Shown in pieces: positions 31,050 through 42,273 of a DNA stretch of 64,000 nt. The stretch is taken from positions 17,215-81,214 of the forward strand of contig NZ_FODT01000016.1 of NCBI RefSeq assembly GCF_900110435.1. The letters are read 5' to 3'. Within the stretch, counting starts at the first letter, position 1. Each line of letters begins with the position of its first letter. Origin of the DNA: Rhodopseudomonas pseudopalustris (GTDB lineage: Bacteria > Pseudomonadota > Alphaproteobacteria > Rhizobiales > Xanthobacteraceae). A model generated the notes under the pieces. The model saw only the letters and a list, made by a program, of their open reading frames with translations, ran no database searches and was not told the DNA's origin. The position numbers and the translations under genes were made by a program.

Positions 31050-32249
31050 TTAAGCCCCGAAGCTCTTCGGTGAGCCGGCCACCGCCTGCGCGCCGCCGGT
31101 GGCGACGCGCATCACGGCGAGGCCGCGTTCATTGCTGCCGTCGGCGCGGAAGCGGAACAGGCCGTCGATACCGGCGAAGCCCGACGGGTTGGTCAGCACG
31201 TCGGAGGAAAACCGTCGCGTCGCTTGCGTGCGCGCCAGCGCGGCGACCAGCGCCACCGCGTCGTAAGCGAGCGTCGCGGTGCGGACCGGGTCCTGGCCGA
31301 AGCGGGCGCGATAGCGGCCGGAGAAACTGCGGAAGCCGGACGGATCGGGCGCGGCATAGAGCCCGCCCTGTAGCGCCGGCGTCGCGAAGACCCGCGGATT
31401 GTCCCACAATCCGGTGCCGAGCAGTTGCAGGCGGCGCAGATCGACCCCCGCCGCCGTCAGGGCGTCGCTGACCCCGGCCAACGCATCGCCGTCATCGGCC
31501 AGCAGCAGCGAATCGGCGCCCGCCAGCGCCTGCGCGATCGTCCGCGCTGCGGCCGCGCGATCGGAGCCGTATTTCTCGAACGCGGCGATCCGGCCGCCCT
31601 TGGTGCCGACCACCTGTTTGAAGGCGGCTTCGACCACGCCGCCATAGGCGTTGTCGGGCAGCAGCGCCGCATAGGAGCGTTTGCCGACGCTCGCCGCATA
31701 GCCGATGATCCGATTGACGTCCGACTCCGGCAGGAAGCTCAGCAGATACACGCCGCGGCCGGCGACGCTCGAATCGGTCGAAAACGCGATCATCGAGATG
31801 CCGCGGGCGCGGGTCAGCTGGGCTGCGGCGGGCACCGATTGCGCGAACAGCGGGCCGAGAATGATCTCGGCGCCTTCGTCGAGCGCCTGCTGTGTCGCCG
31901 ACTGCGCGCCCTGCGGATTGCCGGCGTCGTCCTTCACCAGCAACTGAACGTCGGGATTGTTGAATTCGGCAAGCGCCATCTCGGCGGCGCTCTTCATCGA
32001 TTGCGCGGCGACGCCGGCATTGCCCGCCGCCGACAGCGGCAGCACCAGGCCGACCTTGACCCGACCGGTGCCAACCGATTGCGACTGCTGCTGCGCCGCA
32101 TCCGGCGGCGGCGGCTGGCCGAACTGGTTGTTGAGGGTCTGCTGCACACCCGAGCAGGCGCCGAGCAACGGCGTGCCGAGGATCAGGCCGATCGCCGTTC
32201 GGCGTGTCGTTCGCAACGACTTCGTGTTTGGATCGCGCAGTCCCGCCAT
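31050..32249 (-). CDS. LppC-like lipoprotein, periplasmic binding-protein fold (PBP activator family)
   Basis: The 399-residue precursor has a lipoprotein signal with lipobox LLGAC (lipidated Cys32) after TRRTAIGLILGTP, preceded by twin-Arg-like RR but without a Tat consensus. The mature part has a type-I periplasmic-binding-protein fold (VKVGLVLPLSAAGNAG, QGAQSATQQALDEGAEIILGPLFAQS). Such proteins are annotated as penicillin-binding protein activators (LpoA/LppC); in alphaproteobacteria their role is less certain. The start at 32249 is chosen for the signal peptide; the frame is open to 32480, overlapping the divergent rsmI. Confidence 0.85.
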   Translation of the reverse strand: MAGLRDPNTKSLRTTRRTAIGLILGTPLLGACSGVQQTLNNQFGQPPPPDAAQQQSQSVGTGRVKVGLVLPLSAAGNAGVAAQSMKSAAEMALAEFNNPDVQLLVKDDAGNPQGAQSATQQALDEGAEIILGPLFAQSVPAAAQLTRARGISMIAFSTDSSVAGRGVYLLSFLPESDVNRIIGYAASVGKRSYAALLPDNAYGGVVEAAFKQVVGTKGGRIAAFEKYGSDRAAAARTIAQALAGADSLLLADDGDALAGVSDALTAAGVDLRRLQLLGTGLWDNPRVFATPALQGGLYAAPDPSGFRSFSGRYRARFGQDPVRTATLAYDAVALVAALARTQATRRFSSDVLTNPSGFAGIDGLFRFRADGSNERGLAVMRVATGGAQAVAGSPKSFGA

Positions 32250-32446
32250 GTCATCTCTTGCAGAGGGCCAGCGACGCCAGCCCAAATTCTCTCGTCCGAT
32301 GCGCCGATGTCGGCGACGCACTTCATCATAATGTCGGCGAATGATTAACCAAAACAAAAGGTTTATGCTGGCCGCCGGCGTCGTACGAATGTGCTGTCCG
32401 ATACTCCGCCTTTTCTCCTCAATTGTGGCTTTCCAAGATTGTGACC

Positions 32447-33386
<940 letters not shown>

Positions 33387-33400
<14 letters not shown>

Positions 33401-33782
33401 GAGCCCCTCGACGCCGCCCGCGCCGGAACGCGTCGCGGCGTTTCAGACCGGGATCTCCGCCGAGACGCGCGCGGCGGCTTTTCTGATGGCGAAGGGCTAC
33501 CGGATCCTGGCGCGGCGGTTCAAGACGCCCTTTGGCGAGATCGACATCGTGGCGCAGCGGCGCAAGCTGATCGCCTTCGTCGAGGTCAAGGCGCGGGCCC
33601 GGCTCGACGACGCGGCCTATGCGCTGACGCCACGGCAGCAGCAACGCATCATCGCCGCCGCCGAAGCCTGGCTGGTGGCAAATCCCAACCACGCCACATA
33701 CGAGCTGCGCTTCGACGCGATGCTGGTGGCGCCGAAGCGGCTGCCGCAGCACCTGCCCGCCGCGTTCGACGCGAGCCCTTGA
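33387..33782 (+). CDS. YraN/UPF0102 family nuclease-fold protein
   Basis: This 131-residue protein has the UPF0102 pattern: [50 protein letters not shown], with the restriction-endonuclease-like core E(IDIV)...EVK. The family sits next to rsmI in many bacteria, and its function is unproven. The ATG at 33387 lies within the rsmI 3' end. Confidence 0.92.
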
Positions 33783-33865
33783 CGGCCAGCCCTTGACGGT
33801 CAAGTCCTTGACCGTCGCACCCGATCGGCCGATAGCCCTGTTGTTTGCAACCTTGGAAGCTACGC

Positions 33866-34807
33866 ATGACATTGAAGGTCGCCGTCCAGATGGATCCGAT
33901 CGCGCGGATCAATATTCGCGGCGATTCGACATTCGCCATGTTGCTCGAGGCGCAGAAGCGCGGTCACGCGATCTCGTACTACACCCCTGACAAGCTCTCG
34001 CTGCGCGGCACCGACGTCGTGGCCTCGGTGCAACGCCTGAGCGTGCGCGATCAGGAAGGCGATCACTTCACGCTCGGCGAGCCGACGCGAGTCGACATGC
34101 GCAGCTTCGACGTGGTGCTGCTGCGCCAGGACCCGCCGTTCGACCTCGCTTACATCACGAGCACGCACCTCTTGGAGCGGATTCATCCGCACACGCTGGT
34201 GGTGAACGATCCGACCAGCGTCCGCAACGCGCCGGAGAAGTTGTTCGTGATGGACTTCGCCGAGCTGATGCCGCCGACGCTGATCAGCCGCGACCTCGAC
34301 GAGATCAATTCGTTTCGCGCCGAACATGGCGCGGTGGTGATGAAGCCGTTGCACGGCCACGGCGGCGCCGCGGTGTTCCGCGTGCTGCCGCAGGACATCA
34401 ATTTCGGCTCGCTCTACGACATGTTCGCGGTGACGTTCCGCGAGCCCTGGGTGATTCAGCGGTTCCTCCCCGAAGTGAAGCACGGCGACAAACGCATCAT
34501 CCTGGTCGACGGCGAATTCGCTGGCGCCGTCAACCGCGTTCCGGCGGCCGACGATCTGCGCTCCAACATGGTGCGCGGCGGCGCCGCGGCGGCGACCGAT
34601 CTGTCCGAGCGCGAGCGCACGATCTGCGCGACGCTCGCCCCGAAACTGCGGGAGCGCGGGCTGTTACTGGTCGGGATCGACGTGATCGACGGTTACTTGA
34701 CTGAAATCAACGTCACCTCGCCGACAGGTATCCGCGCCGTGGCGCGGCTCGGTGGTCCGGATATCGCGGCGCGGGTCTGGGACGTCATCGAGCAAAAAAG
34801 ATCATAA
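33866..34807 (+). CDS. gshB: Glutathione synthetase
   Basis: GshB joins glycine to gamma-glutamylcysteine with ATP. The 313-residue ATP-grasp protein starts [17 protein letters not shown] and has the family motifs [37 protein letters not shown] (ATP loop) and [10 protein letters not shown]. The ATG at 33866 is chosen for the standard N-terminus. It follows yraN by 83 bases and is probably in the same transcript as rsmI-yraN. Confidence 0.97.
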   Translation: MTLKVAVQMDPIARINIRGDSTFAMLLEAQKRGHAISYYTPDKLSLRGTDVVASVQRLSVRDQEGDHFTLGEPTRVDMRSFDVVLLRQDPPFDLAYITSTHLLERIHPHTLVVNDPTSVRNAPEKLFVMDFAELMPPTLISRDLDEINSFRAEHGAVVMKPLHGHGGAAVFRVLPQDINFGSLYDMFAVTFREPWVIQRFLPEVKHGDKRIILVDGEFAGAVNRVPAADDLRSNMVRGGAAAATDLSERERTICATLAPKLRERGLLLVGIDVIDGYLTEINVTSPTGIRAVARLGGPDIAARVWDVIEQKRS

Positions 34808-34813
34808 GTCAGC

Positions 34814-34847
34814 GTTGGATAACGGCATTTAAATACCGTTATCCAAC
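34814..34847. promoter_or_regulatory. 34-base near-perfect palindrome between gshB and rpaR
   Basis: The arms GTTGGATAACGG and CCGTTATCCAAC are perfect 12-base complements. Between them a central ATTTAAAT is itself palindromic, flanked by one mismatched pair. It begins 6 bases after the gshB stop and ends 63 bases before the rpaR ATG. No T-run follows, and the AT-rich symmetric centre is more operator-like than terminator-like. It could be a binding site controlling rpaR, or a terminator for gshB working by hairpin alone. Confidence 0.55.
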
Positions 34848-34910
34848 ATCCTCTTGCCAGTTTGCTGAGACCGTCCCAGAAGTAACCGGGTGCGAGCGGA
34901 GCATCGAGCG

Positions 34911-35639
34911 ATGTCGGCCGACGAAGGCAATCAATGGGGACGGCGGGCGCTGGAATTCGTCGACGCCGCGGATCGGCTCGACGGTCCCTCGCTGATTCGC
35001 CAGTTCGAAACCCATATCGCCAGCGGCGGCTTCAGCGCCTACATCATGGCCGGCCTGCCTTCGCCCGGAGCCGGGCTCGCCGACCTGACCCTCGCCAATG
35101 GCTGGCCCCGCGGTTGGTTCGAACTCTACGTCCGCGAGAACTACATCGCCGTCGATCCGGTGCCGCGCCACGGCGCAACGACGGTGCAGCCGTTCGAATG
35201 GTCGGAAGCGCCCTACGATCGCAAGCAGAATCGCGCCGCCCACAAGGTGATGACCCACGCCACCGAATTCGGCCTGGTTCGCGGTTACTGCATTCCGCTG
35301 CATTACGATGAGGGCGGCGCAGTGATCAGCATGGCCGGCGACCAGCCGGACCTCGATCCGGTCGCCAAGGGCGCAATGCAGCTGATCGGCGTCTATGCGC
35401 ATAACCGGATTCGCTCATTGCACCGGCCGAAGCCGCAACGGCGGCTTCTGACCTCGCGCGAATGCGAAATTCTACTGTGGGCCGCGCACGGCAAGACGGC
35501 ATGGGAGATCTCGATCATCCTCCACATCGCCGAGCGCACCGTCAAATTTCATCTGATCGAGGCTTCCAAGAAGCTCAACGCGGTGAACCGTACCGCGGCT
35601 GTCGCCAAGGCGCTCGCGCTCGGCCTGATCAAGCTCTGA
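34911..35639 (+). CDS. rpaR: LuxR-family quorum-sensing regulator, RpaR type
   Basis: The 242-residue protein has an N-terminal autoinducer-binding domain (about residues 20-165; GWFELYVRENYIAVDPVPRH contains the conserved Tyr and Asp) and a C-terminal LuxR helix-turn-helix (LTSRECEILLWAAHGKTAWEISIILHIAERTVKFHL). It is followed by a LuxI-type gene. Pair, spacing and sequence style match rpaR/rpaI of Rhodopseudomonas, whose signal is an aryl-HSL (p-coumaroyl-HSL). ATG 34911 is preferred; GTG 34890 would add seven residues. The signal recognised here is inferred from this resemblance. Confidence 0.88.
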   Translation: MSADEGNQWGRRALEFVDAADRLDGPSLIRQFETHIASGGFSAYIMAGLPSPGAGLADLTLANGWPRGWFELYVRENYIAVDPVPRHGATTVQPFEWSEAPYDRKQNRAAHKVMTHATEFGLVRGYCIPLHYDEGGAVISMAGDQPDLDPVAKGAMQLIGVYAHNRIRSLHRPKPQRRLLTSRECEILLWAAHGKTAWEISIILHIAERTVKFHLIEASKKLNAVNRTAAVAKALALGLIKL

Positions 35640-35640
35640 C

Positions 35641-35656
35641 CTGTCCGATCGGACAG
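35641..35656. promoter_or_regulatory. lux box (RpaR operator) upstream of rpaI
   Basis: CTGTCCGATCGGACAG is a perfect 16-base palindrome starting two bases after the rpaR stop codon. Its centre (35648.5) lies 68.5 bases before the rpaI ATG. LuxR proteins bind such 18-20 base dyads next to luxI promoters; the RpaR site upstream of rpaI has this same character, so autoinduction of rpaI is likely. Confidence 0.8.
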
Positions 35657-35659
35657 TAG

Positions 35660-36594
<935 letters not shown>

Positions 36595-36726
36595 GCCAGC
36601 CATCGTCGCTTAAGCCAGCCACGCCTCGTGCCGCAAACGGTGGCGGGAGGGACGGAGTTATGTTCTCTTAATGTTCTTGCGCGGTTCCCGGGGCCGCGAT
36701 AGCGTCGGGCTCGCAGAGGGGGCGTC

Positions 36727-38265
36727 ATGGTTCAGCACGTGTCCACCGTGGCTTTCGAAGGCATCGAGGCGCGCGCTGTCGATGTCCAGGTCCAGGTGTC
36801 GCCGGGCCTGCCGGCCTTTGCGGTCGTCGGCCTCGCGGACAAGGCGGTGTCGGAAGCACGCGAGCGGGTCCGTTCGGCGCTGATCGCCTCGGGATTGGCG
36901 CTGCCGGCGCGGCGCATCACCGTCAACCTCGCGCCGGCCGATCTGCCCAAGGAAGGCAGCCACTACGATCTGCCGATCGCGCTCGGGCTGATGGCGGCAA
37001 TCGGGGCGATCCCCGCCGATGCGCTGGCCGGCTTCACCGTGCTCGGCGAACTCGGCCTCGACGGATCGATCGCGCCGGTGGCCGGCGTGCTGCCGGCCGC
37101 GATCGCAGCCAACGCCCGCGACGAGGGCCTGATCTGCCCGGCGGCCTGCGGCTCGGAGGCGGCCTGGGCCAGTCCCGACATCCAGATCATCGCGGCGCGC
37201 TCGCTGATCCAGATCGCCAATCATTTCAAAGGGACGCAACTTCTGAGTCGGCCGCAGCCGCGGGTCCATGAGACCGAGAGTTCGACGCTCGACCTGCGCG
37301 ACATCAAGGGCCAGGAGAGCGCCAAGCGCGCATTGGAAATCGCCGCCGCGGGCGGCCATCATCTGTTGATGGTCGGCTCGCCCGGCGCCGGCAAGTCGAT
37401 GCTGGCGGCGCGGCTGCCGTCGATCCTGCCGCCCTTGTCGCCGGGCGAACTGCTGGAAGTGTCGATGATCGCCTCTGTCGCGGGGGAGATCCGCGACGGC
37501 GCGCTGACCGCGCGGCGGCCGTTCCGCGCGCCGCATCACTCCGCCAGTATGGCGGCGCTGACCGGCGGCGGCGTCAAGGCGCGACCGGGCGAGATTTCGC
37601 TCGCGCATCAAGGCGTGCTGTTTCTCGACGAGCTGCCGGAGTTCGATCCGCGCGTGCTGGATTCGCTGCGCCAGCCGCTCGAGATCGGCGAGGTGGCGGT
37701 GTCGCGCGCCAATCACCGCGTCACCTATCCGGCCCGCGTGATGCTGGTCGCGGCGATGAATCCGTGCCGCTGCGGCCGGGCTTACGAGCCGGGCTACGCC
37801 TGCAAACGCGGCCAAGTCGATCGCTGCAGCGCGGACTATCAATCGCGGATTTCGGGGCCGCTGATGGACCGGATCGATTTGCGAATCGAGGTGCCCGCGG
37901 TGACCGCCGCCGACCTGATCCTGCCGCCGGCGGCGGAAGGGTCAGCCGAGGTCGCGGCCCGCGTCGCCGCCGCGCGCGATCTCCAGCGCGAGCGCTACGC
38001 CGCGATCGGCCTGCCGCAGATCCGCACCAATGCGGAGGCGCCGGCTTCAGCGCTGGAGGCCACCGCGCAGCCGGACTCCGCCGGGCTCAAATTGCTGCGC
38101 GACGCTGCCGAAACCATGCGGCTGTCGGCGCGCGGCTATCACCGCGTCCTCCGCGTCGCGCGCACCCTCGCCGATCTCGACGGTGCCGAGATCATCGGCC
38201 GGCTGCATCTCGCGGAAGCGCTGTCCTATCGCGCGCTCGGCGAGGACATCAAACGCGCCGCGTAG
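36727..38265 (+). CDS. comM: ComM/YifB Mg-chelatase-like AAA ATPase
   Basis: The 512-residue protein has the N-terminal YifB domain (VEVQVSPGLP-like start: DVQVQVSPGLPAFAVVGLADKAVSEARERVRSA), Walker A GSPGAGKSML, Walker B LFLDELPEF, and the zinc-finger-like NPCRCGRAYEPGYACKRGQVDRC. ComM helicases promote branch migration during natural transformation. It is not the bacteriochlorophyll chelatase, despite the shared fold. Confidence 0.95.
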   Translation: MVQHVSTVAFEGIEARAVDVQVQVSPGLPAFAVVGLADKAVSEARERVRSALIASGLALPARRITVNLAPADLPKEGSHYDLPIALGLMAAIGAIPADALAGFTVLGELGLDGSIAPVAGVLPAAIAANARDEGLICPAACGSEAAWASPDIQIIAARSLIQIANHFKGTQLLSRPQPRVHETESSTLDLRDIKGQESAKRALEIAAAGGHHLLMVGSPGAGKSMLAARLPSILPPLSPGELLEVSMIASVAGEIRDGALTARRPFRAPHHSASMAALTGGGVKARPGEISLAHQGVLFLDELPEFDPRVLDSLRQPLEIGEVAVSRANHRVTYPARVMLVAAMNPCRCGRAYEPGYACKRGQVDRCSADYQSRISGPLMDRIDLRIEVPAVTAADLILPPAAEGSAEVAARVAAARDLQRERYAAIGLPQIRTNAEAPASALEATAQPDSAGLKLLRDAAETMRLSARGYHRVLRVARTLADLDGAEIIGRLHLAEALSYRALGEDIKRAA

Positions 38266-38369
38266 CGGGGAGTAGGATGTTGCCGTCATCAACCTTCTGG
38301 TAACGACTTTTATTTACCCTCTGCCAACCATAGCCCTGCGTATCGGGGTTGGCGTAGCGGGTAGACGTA

Positions 38370-38855
38370 ATGTTGCGTTTTCGAGTTCTGGCCTCGACCC
38401 TTCCGCTGTTGGCCATGGGGTTGTTCGCGCGCAGCGAATTGATCGCGGGCCCGCAACCCTGCATCGCCGTGGGCGACCACGCGGTGCAGATCGCACCCGC
38501 ATCCTGGCTGGCGCACCTCCGTGTCGGTTTTACCGAGGATCCGGCGCGGGCCACGATCCGGGTCCAGATTGTCGACAGTCCCGACGCCGCTGATTTCGCC
38601 GTCACGGACGACGCCGGCAACACTGACTCCGGCGCCTGCGCGCTGACGCCGGAGACCCGTCTGGTCGGCATCGCAGCCCATCCGGCGAGTGACGAGCCGT
38701 TGATCTATCTCACGTACGACGCCGGTGGTGGGGCTGACTACCGGATCTTCGTCAGCTCGAACAGCTTCACCCTGCGGCAGGCCGCGGCATTGCTGGTCGG
38801 CGCTTCGGATCGCAACGCCCCGATCGCCACCGCCTCGATCGGCAGCCGCTCTTAA
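38370..38855 (+). CDS. Secreted protein of unknown function
   Basis: This 161-residue ORF begins with a signal-like segment (LRFRVLASTLPLLAMGLFARSELIAG). The rest is a small soluble domain with two Cys (in PQPCIAV and SGACALT) that could form a disulfide. No family is recognised. It precedes the hybrid kinase by 114 bases on the same strand. Confidence 0.6.
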   Translation: MLRFRVLASTLPLLAMGLFARSELIAGPQPCIAVGDHAVQIAPASWLAHLRVGFTEDPARATIRVQIVDSPDAADFAVTDDAGNTDSGACALTPETRLVGIAAHPASDEPLIYLTYDAGGGADYRIFVSSNSFTLRQAAALLVGASDRNAPIATASIGSRS

Positions 38856-38969
38856 TCGCTGGTCAACCCTGTCGTCATCGCGCGATGCAACGATCGCGCG
38901 CTTCAAACTCTTTGCAACATCGAGTCCCGATACTGGTCATGGCTGGCCGGGGACTAGCGGGTTGCGGGG

Positions 38970-40922
38970 ATGATGCGAAGTTTGCGGATCAAATCGAGAC
39001 GACGCGTCTTCGCACGCCGGTTCCCGCGGCTGGTCTTCATGCTGCGCTCGCTCGTGGTGTTCACCGCGGCGTTCTGTGGTGCTTACGGCTTTATCGTCGG
39101 TAGCCGCGCTGAATCCTCCGGCTACAACCCGCACACTTTCGCCATCGGTGCGAGCTTTCTGTTCGCGCTGGCCTGCCTCGGCCTTGCCGTTCAGAGCATG
39201 CGGCTGCGCTGGATGCGGCGCAGCCTTCATGCGGTGGCGTTGCACAACGAAGCGCTGGCGGACCGCAATTGGGAGCTGAAGGACGCCGAGGAGCGCGCCC
39301 GCACGTTACTCGAATCCCGCGGCGAGTTGCTGACGCTCCGCGACGACGCCGATGCGACCACCCGCGCCAAATCGCGGCTGCTGGCGATGGCGTCGCACGA
39401 GATCCGCACGCCGCTCAACGGCATCATCGGGATGAGCGGCCTGCTGCTCGACACGACGCTGACGCCGGAGCAGGCGACCTACGTGCGCGCCGTCAAAACC
39501 TCGGGCGATGCGTTGCTTTCGCTGATCGACGAGCTGCTCGACTACTCCAAGATCGACGCCGGCAAGATCGAACTCGACCACCGACCGTTCGCGTTAGCCG
39601 CTTTGATCGAGGACATCGCCGAATTGCTGGCGCCCCGCGCGCAAGCACGTGCGATCGAGATTGCGGCCTATGTCGACGAGCGGCTGCCGGCGCAAGTGAT
39701 CGGCGACGCGGCGCGGCTGCGCCAGGTTCTTCTCAACCTCGCCGGCAACGCGATCAAGTTTACATCCAGCGGAGGCGTCGCTCTGATCGCCGAGCCCGGC
39801 GAACGCGACGGCGAAATCGACCTGCTGATCCGCGACACCGGGATCGGCATTGCGCCGGAGGCGCAGGCGCGGGTCTTTCGTGAGTTTGAGCAGGCCGACG
39901 ACGGCATTGCCCGCAACTACGGTGGAACGGGTCTGGGTCTGAGCATCAGCGAGCGTATCGTCAGCGGGATGGGCGGACGGATCGTGCTGCACAGCCGCCC
40001 CGGAATCGGCACCACATTCACGGTCTCGATTCCGCTCGCGGCCGCGGATGATCCAGCCGCTGCAATGGCCTTCAAGGCCCCCGATCTCGCCGGCCAGACG
40101 ATCCTGATCGCCGCGCCCCAAACTATCGAAGCGCAGCTGGTCGCGCACCGGCTGCAACGCTGGAACGCCGAGACGCGGGTTGTGTCTGATCTCGCCGCTG
40201 CGCGCGTGCTGCTTCCGGACCACGCCTGGTCGGCGATCCTGATCGATGCCGGCTTCGGCGTCACTGAAGCGGCGACGCTGGCGCTCGATGCGAAGCTGCA
40301 CGCAACGCAACGGATCGTCATGCTGAATCCGTCGATCCGGGCCGAGTTGCTGCCCAAGCTGCCGGCCGCCTTCACCGGCTATCTCGTGAAGCCATTGCGC
40401 GCGGCGTCGCTGGCGGCGCGGCTCGGCGGCGCGCTGCTCGACACCGACGCGCCCGGGATCGCCGACAGCGATACGCCGGGTCTGGCAGCGCCGGATAGGA
40501 CCGCACAGGTCGGCCGCCGGCTGTCGATCCTGGTCGCCGAAGACAATGACATCAATGCGCTGCTGATCCGTTCGCTGCTGACGAAGCTCGGCCATGACGC
40601 GGTGATCGCCGATGACGGGGAGCAGGCGCTGCAGAGCTGGCTCGCCGCAGAGGCGGACGGCGCTCCGTTCGATCTGGTGCTGATGGATGTGCAGATGCCG
40701 TTGCTCGACGGCATCGCCGCGAGCCGGCAGATCCGGACGTACGAAGCCGAACGACAGTCGCGACGCACGCCGATTCTGGCGCTGACCGCGAATTCTCTCG
40801 CGGAGGATCGCGCCGCCTGTCTGGCAGCCGGAATGGACGGTTTTCTCGTCAAGCCGCTCGACCGTGACAGGCTGGTCGGCGTCCTCGCCGATATCACTTC
40901 GTCGAGGCCCGTCATCGCTTGA
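38970..40922 (+). CDS. Membrane hybrid histidine kinase with HisKA, HATPase and two receiver domains
   Basis: The 650-residue protein has two predicted TM helices (about residues 23-45 and 55-75), a short coiled linker, HisKA with phospho-His143 (MASHEIRTPLNGIIG) and an HATPase domain (RDTGIGIAPE, GTGLGLSIS). A degenerate receiver follows (about 370-480), lacking the acidic pair but retaining Asp426. A canonical C-terminal receiver (about 515-640) has VAEDNDIN and phospho-acceptor Asp573 in LVLMDVQMP. It has no periplasmic sensing domain of any size. No cognate regulator is adjacent; the partner is unknown. Confidence 0.9.
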   Translation: MMRSLRIKSRRRVFARRFPRLVFMLRSLVVFTAAFCGAYGFIVGSRAESSGYNPHTFAIGASFLFALACLGLAVQSMRLRWMRRSLHAVALHNEALADRNWELKDAEERARTLLESRGELLTLRDDADATTRAKSRLLAMASHEIRTPLNGIIGMSGLLLDTTLTPEQATYVRAVKTSGDALLSLIDELLDYSKIDAGKIELDHRPFALAALIEDIAELLAPRAQARAIEIAAYVDERLPAQVIGDAARLRQVLLNLAGNAIKFTSSGGVALIAEPGERDGEIDLLIRDTGIGIAPEAQARVFREFEQADDGIARNYGGTGLGLSISERIVSGMGGRIVLHSRPGIGTTFTVSIPLAAADDPAAAMAFKAPDLAGQTILIAAPQTIEAQLVAHRLQRWNAETRVVSDLAAARVLLPDHAWSAILIDAGFGVTEAATLALDAKLHATQRIVMLNPSIRAELLPKLPAAFTGYLVKPLRAASLAARLGGALLDTDAPGIADSDTPGLAAPDRTAQVGRRLSILVAEDNDINALLIRSLLTKLGHDAVIADDGEQALQSWLAAEADGAPFDLVLMDVQMPLLDGIAASRQIRTYEAERQSRRTPILALTANSLAEDRAACLAAGMDGFLVKPLDRDRLVGVLADITSSRPVIA

Positions 40923-40937
40923 GCGCGGCACCTCAAA

Positions 40938-40982
40938 GCATGTGCCCGAAAAGTGGACGCCGATTTTCGGAGAAGATCATGC
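40938..40982. repeat. Dispersed palindromic repeat (gcatg...gatcatgc family)
   Basis: This element starts gcatgtgcccgaaaagtgga and ends gaagatcatgc. Related copies are at 43374-43419 and 55148-55194. It lies after the hybrid kinase in an otherwise gene-free 260-base gap before olsB. Confidence 0.6.
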
Positions 40983-41182
40983 ACAAACAACAAGCTGCAG
41001 CGCGATGACGATCCGACGTTAAGGGTCCCGCTCCAGGCCTCGATACAGACGTCGACGGCGATGTTCGGTCGCCTGTCATGCGGCGGCAATCGTCGTGTCA
41101 CATCGCTGTTGAAACGCCGTGATTGGTGATGCGCACAGGCCGCGCATCAGCCGATTCGGTTGCATGTGGCCGCGAGGATCCC

Positions 41183-42142
41183 ATGCAGACCGACCATCTC
41201 GCCCGTCCGAAGAAGTTCATCAAACTACTCCGCCCGGAAATGGCCGGCGCCGCGGCGCAGACCGCGATCACCTGGTTCAAGCCGGCGCTGAGAAACGGCG
41301 ATCACGGCAAGCCGATCGCGAAACCGGCGCTGACGCCGGCGACGCTGGGCCGGCTCGGCGCATTGGAAGTCCGCCTCGCGCAGAAGAAGCAGGACATCAA
41401 GCGCGCGCAGAAGCTGCGCTATCGCGTATTCTATCAGAACGGCACCGCGATCGCCGACGCGGCGACGCTGCTGGCGCGCCGCGACAAGGATGCATTCGAC
41501 CGCATCTGCGACCATCTCTTGGTAGTCGATCACGCCGCCAAGCCGTCGCTGAGCGGCAAGCAGCCGGTGGTGGGTACCTATCGCCTGCTGCGCCAGGAGA
41601 TCGCCGACCGCCACGGCGGCTTCTATACCGACAGCGAATTCAACATCGGCGGCATGATCGCGCGCCATCCCGAGCTGCGCTTTCTCGAGCTCGGCCGCTC
41701 CTGCGTGCTGCCGCCCTATCGCAACAAGCGCACCGTCGAGCTGTTGTGGCACGGCATCTGGAGCTACGTGCGCCAGCACCGCGTCGACGTGATGATCGGC
41801 TGCGCCAGCTTCGACGGCACCGATCCGGACCGCCTCGCGCTGCCGCTGTCGTTCCTGCATCACTACGCCTCCGCGCCCGAGGCGTGGCACGCTCGTGCGC
41901 ACCGCTCGCGCTATGTGGAAATGAACCGAATGCCGAAGGAGGCGGTCAACCAGAAGGCCGCGCTCCGCGAACTCCCGCCACTGATCAAGGGCTATCTGCG
42001 TCTGGGCGCCACGATCGGCGAGGGCGCGGTGATCGATCATCAGTTCGGCACCACCGACGTGCTGATCATCATGCCGGTGTCGGCGATCAGCGCCCGCTAC
42101 ATCGAACATTTCGGCGCGGACGCGACGCGTCACGCGGCGTAG
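41183..42142 (+). CDS. olsB: L-ornithine N-alpha-acyltransferase (ornithine lipid synthesis)
   Basis: The 319-residue GNAT-type acyltransferase has the OlsB signature region KRAQKLRYRVFYQ, GTYRLLRQEIADRHGGFYTDSEFNIGG, ELGRSCVLPPYRNKRTVELLWHGI and a late GCASFDGTDPD. OlsB adds a 3-hydroxyacyl group from ACP to ornithine, the first step of phosphorus-free ornithine lipid synthesis; OlsA is not adjacent. The ATG at 41183 (MQTDHLARP) is preferred over upstream in-frame codons (41123). It is convergent with coaA across a palindromic repeat. Confidence 0.88.
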   Translation: MQTDHLARPKKFIKLLRPEMAGAAAQTAITWFKPALRNGDHGKPIAKPALTPATLGRLGALEVRLAQKKQDIKRAQKLRYRVFYQNGTAIADAATLLARRDKDAFDRICDHLLVVDHAAKPSLSGKQPVVGTYRLLRQEIADRHGGFYTDSEFNIGGMIARHPELRFLELGRSCVLPPYRNKRTVELLWHGIWSYVRQHRVDVMIGCASFDGTDPDRLALPLSFLHHYASAPEAWHARAHRSRYVEMNRMPKEAVNQKAALRELPPLIKGYLRLGATIGEGAVIDHQFGTTDVLIIMPVSAISARYIEHFGADATRHAA

Positions 42143-42165
42143 GCAGCTCCTTCATCTTGGCGAGT

Positions 42166-42261
42166 CATTCCGGGATGCGCGCTAGCGCGCAGACCCGGGA
42201 TCCCGACATGTCCTGAACGTCTGGATTCCGGGTTCGCTCGCTGACGCGAGCGCCCCGGAAT
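42166..42261. repeat. Dispersed palindromic repeat between convergent olsB and coaA
   Basis: The left arm is ATTCCGGGATGCGCGCTAGCGCGC; the right arm holds GATTCCGGGTTCG and ends GAGCGCCCCGGAAT. It is the same family as 30948-31038. Nested GC-rich stems make it a candidate bidirectional terminator or REP. Confidence 0.7.
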
Positions 42262-42273
42262 AACGGACTCTCG

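Noticed and set aside
36727..38265. Bacteriochlorophyll magnesium chelatase subunit (BchI/BchD)
   Set aside because: The N-terminal YifB domain and the Cys-rich NPCRCG insert show it is ComM; only the AAA fold is shared.
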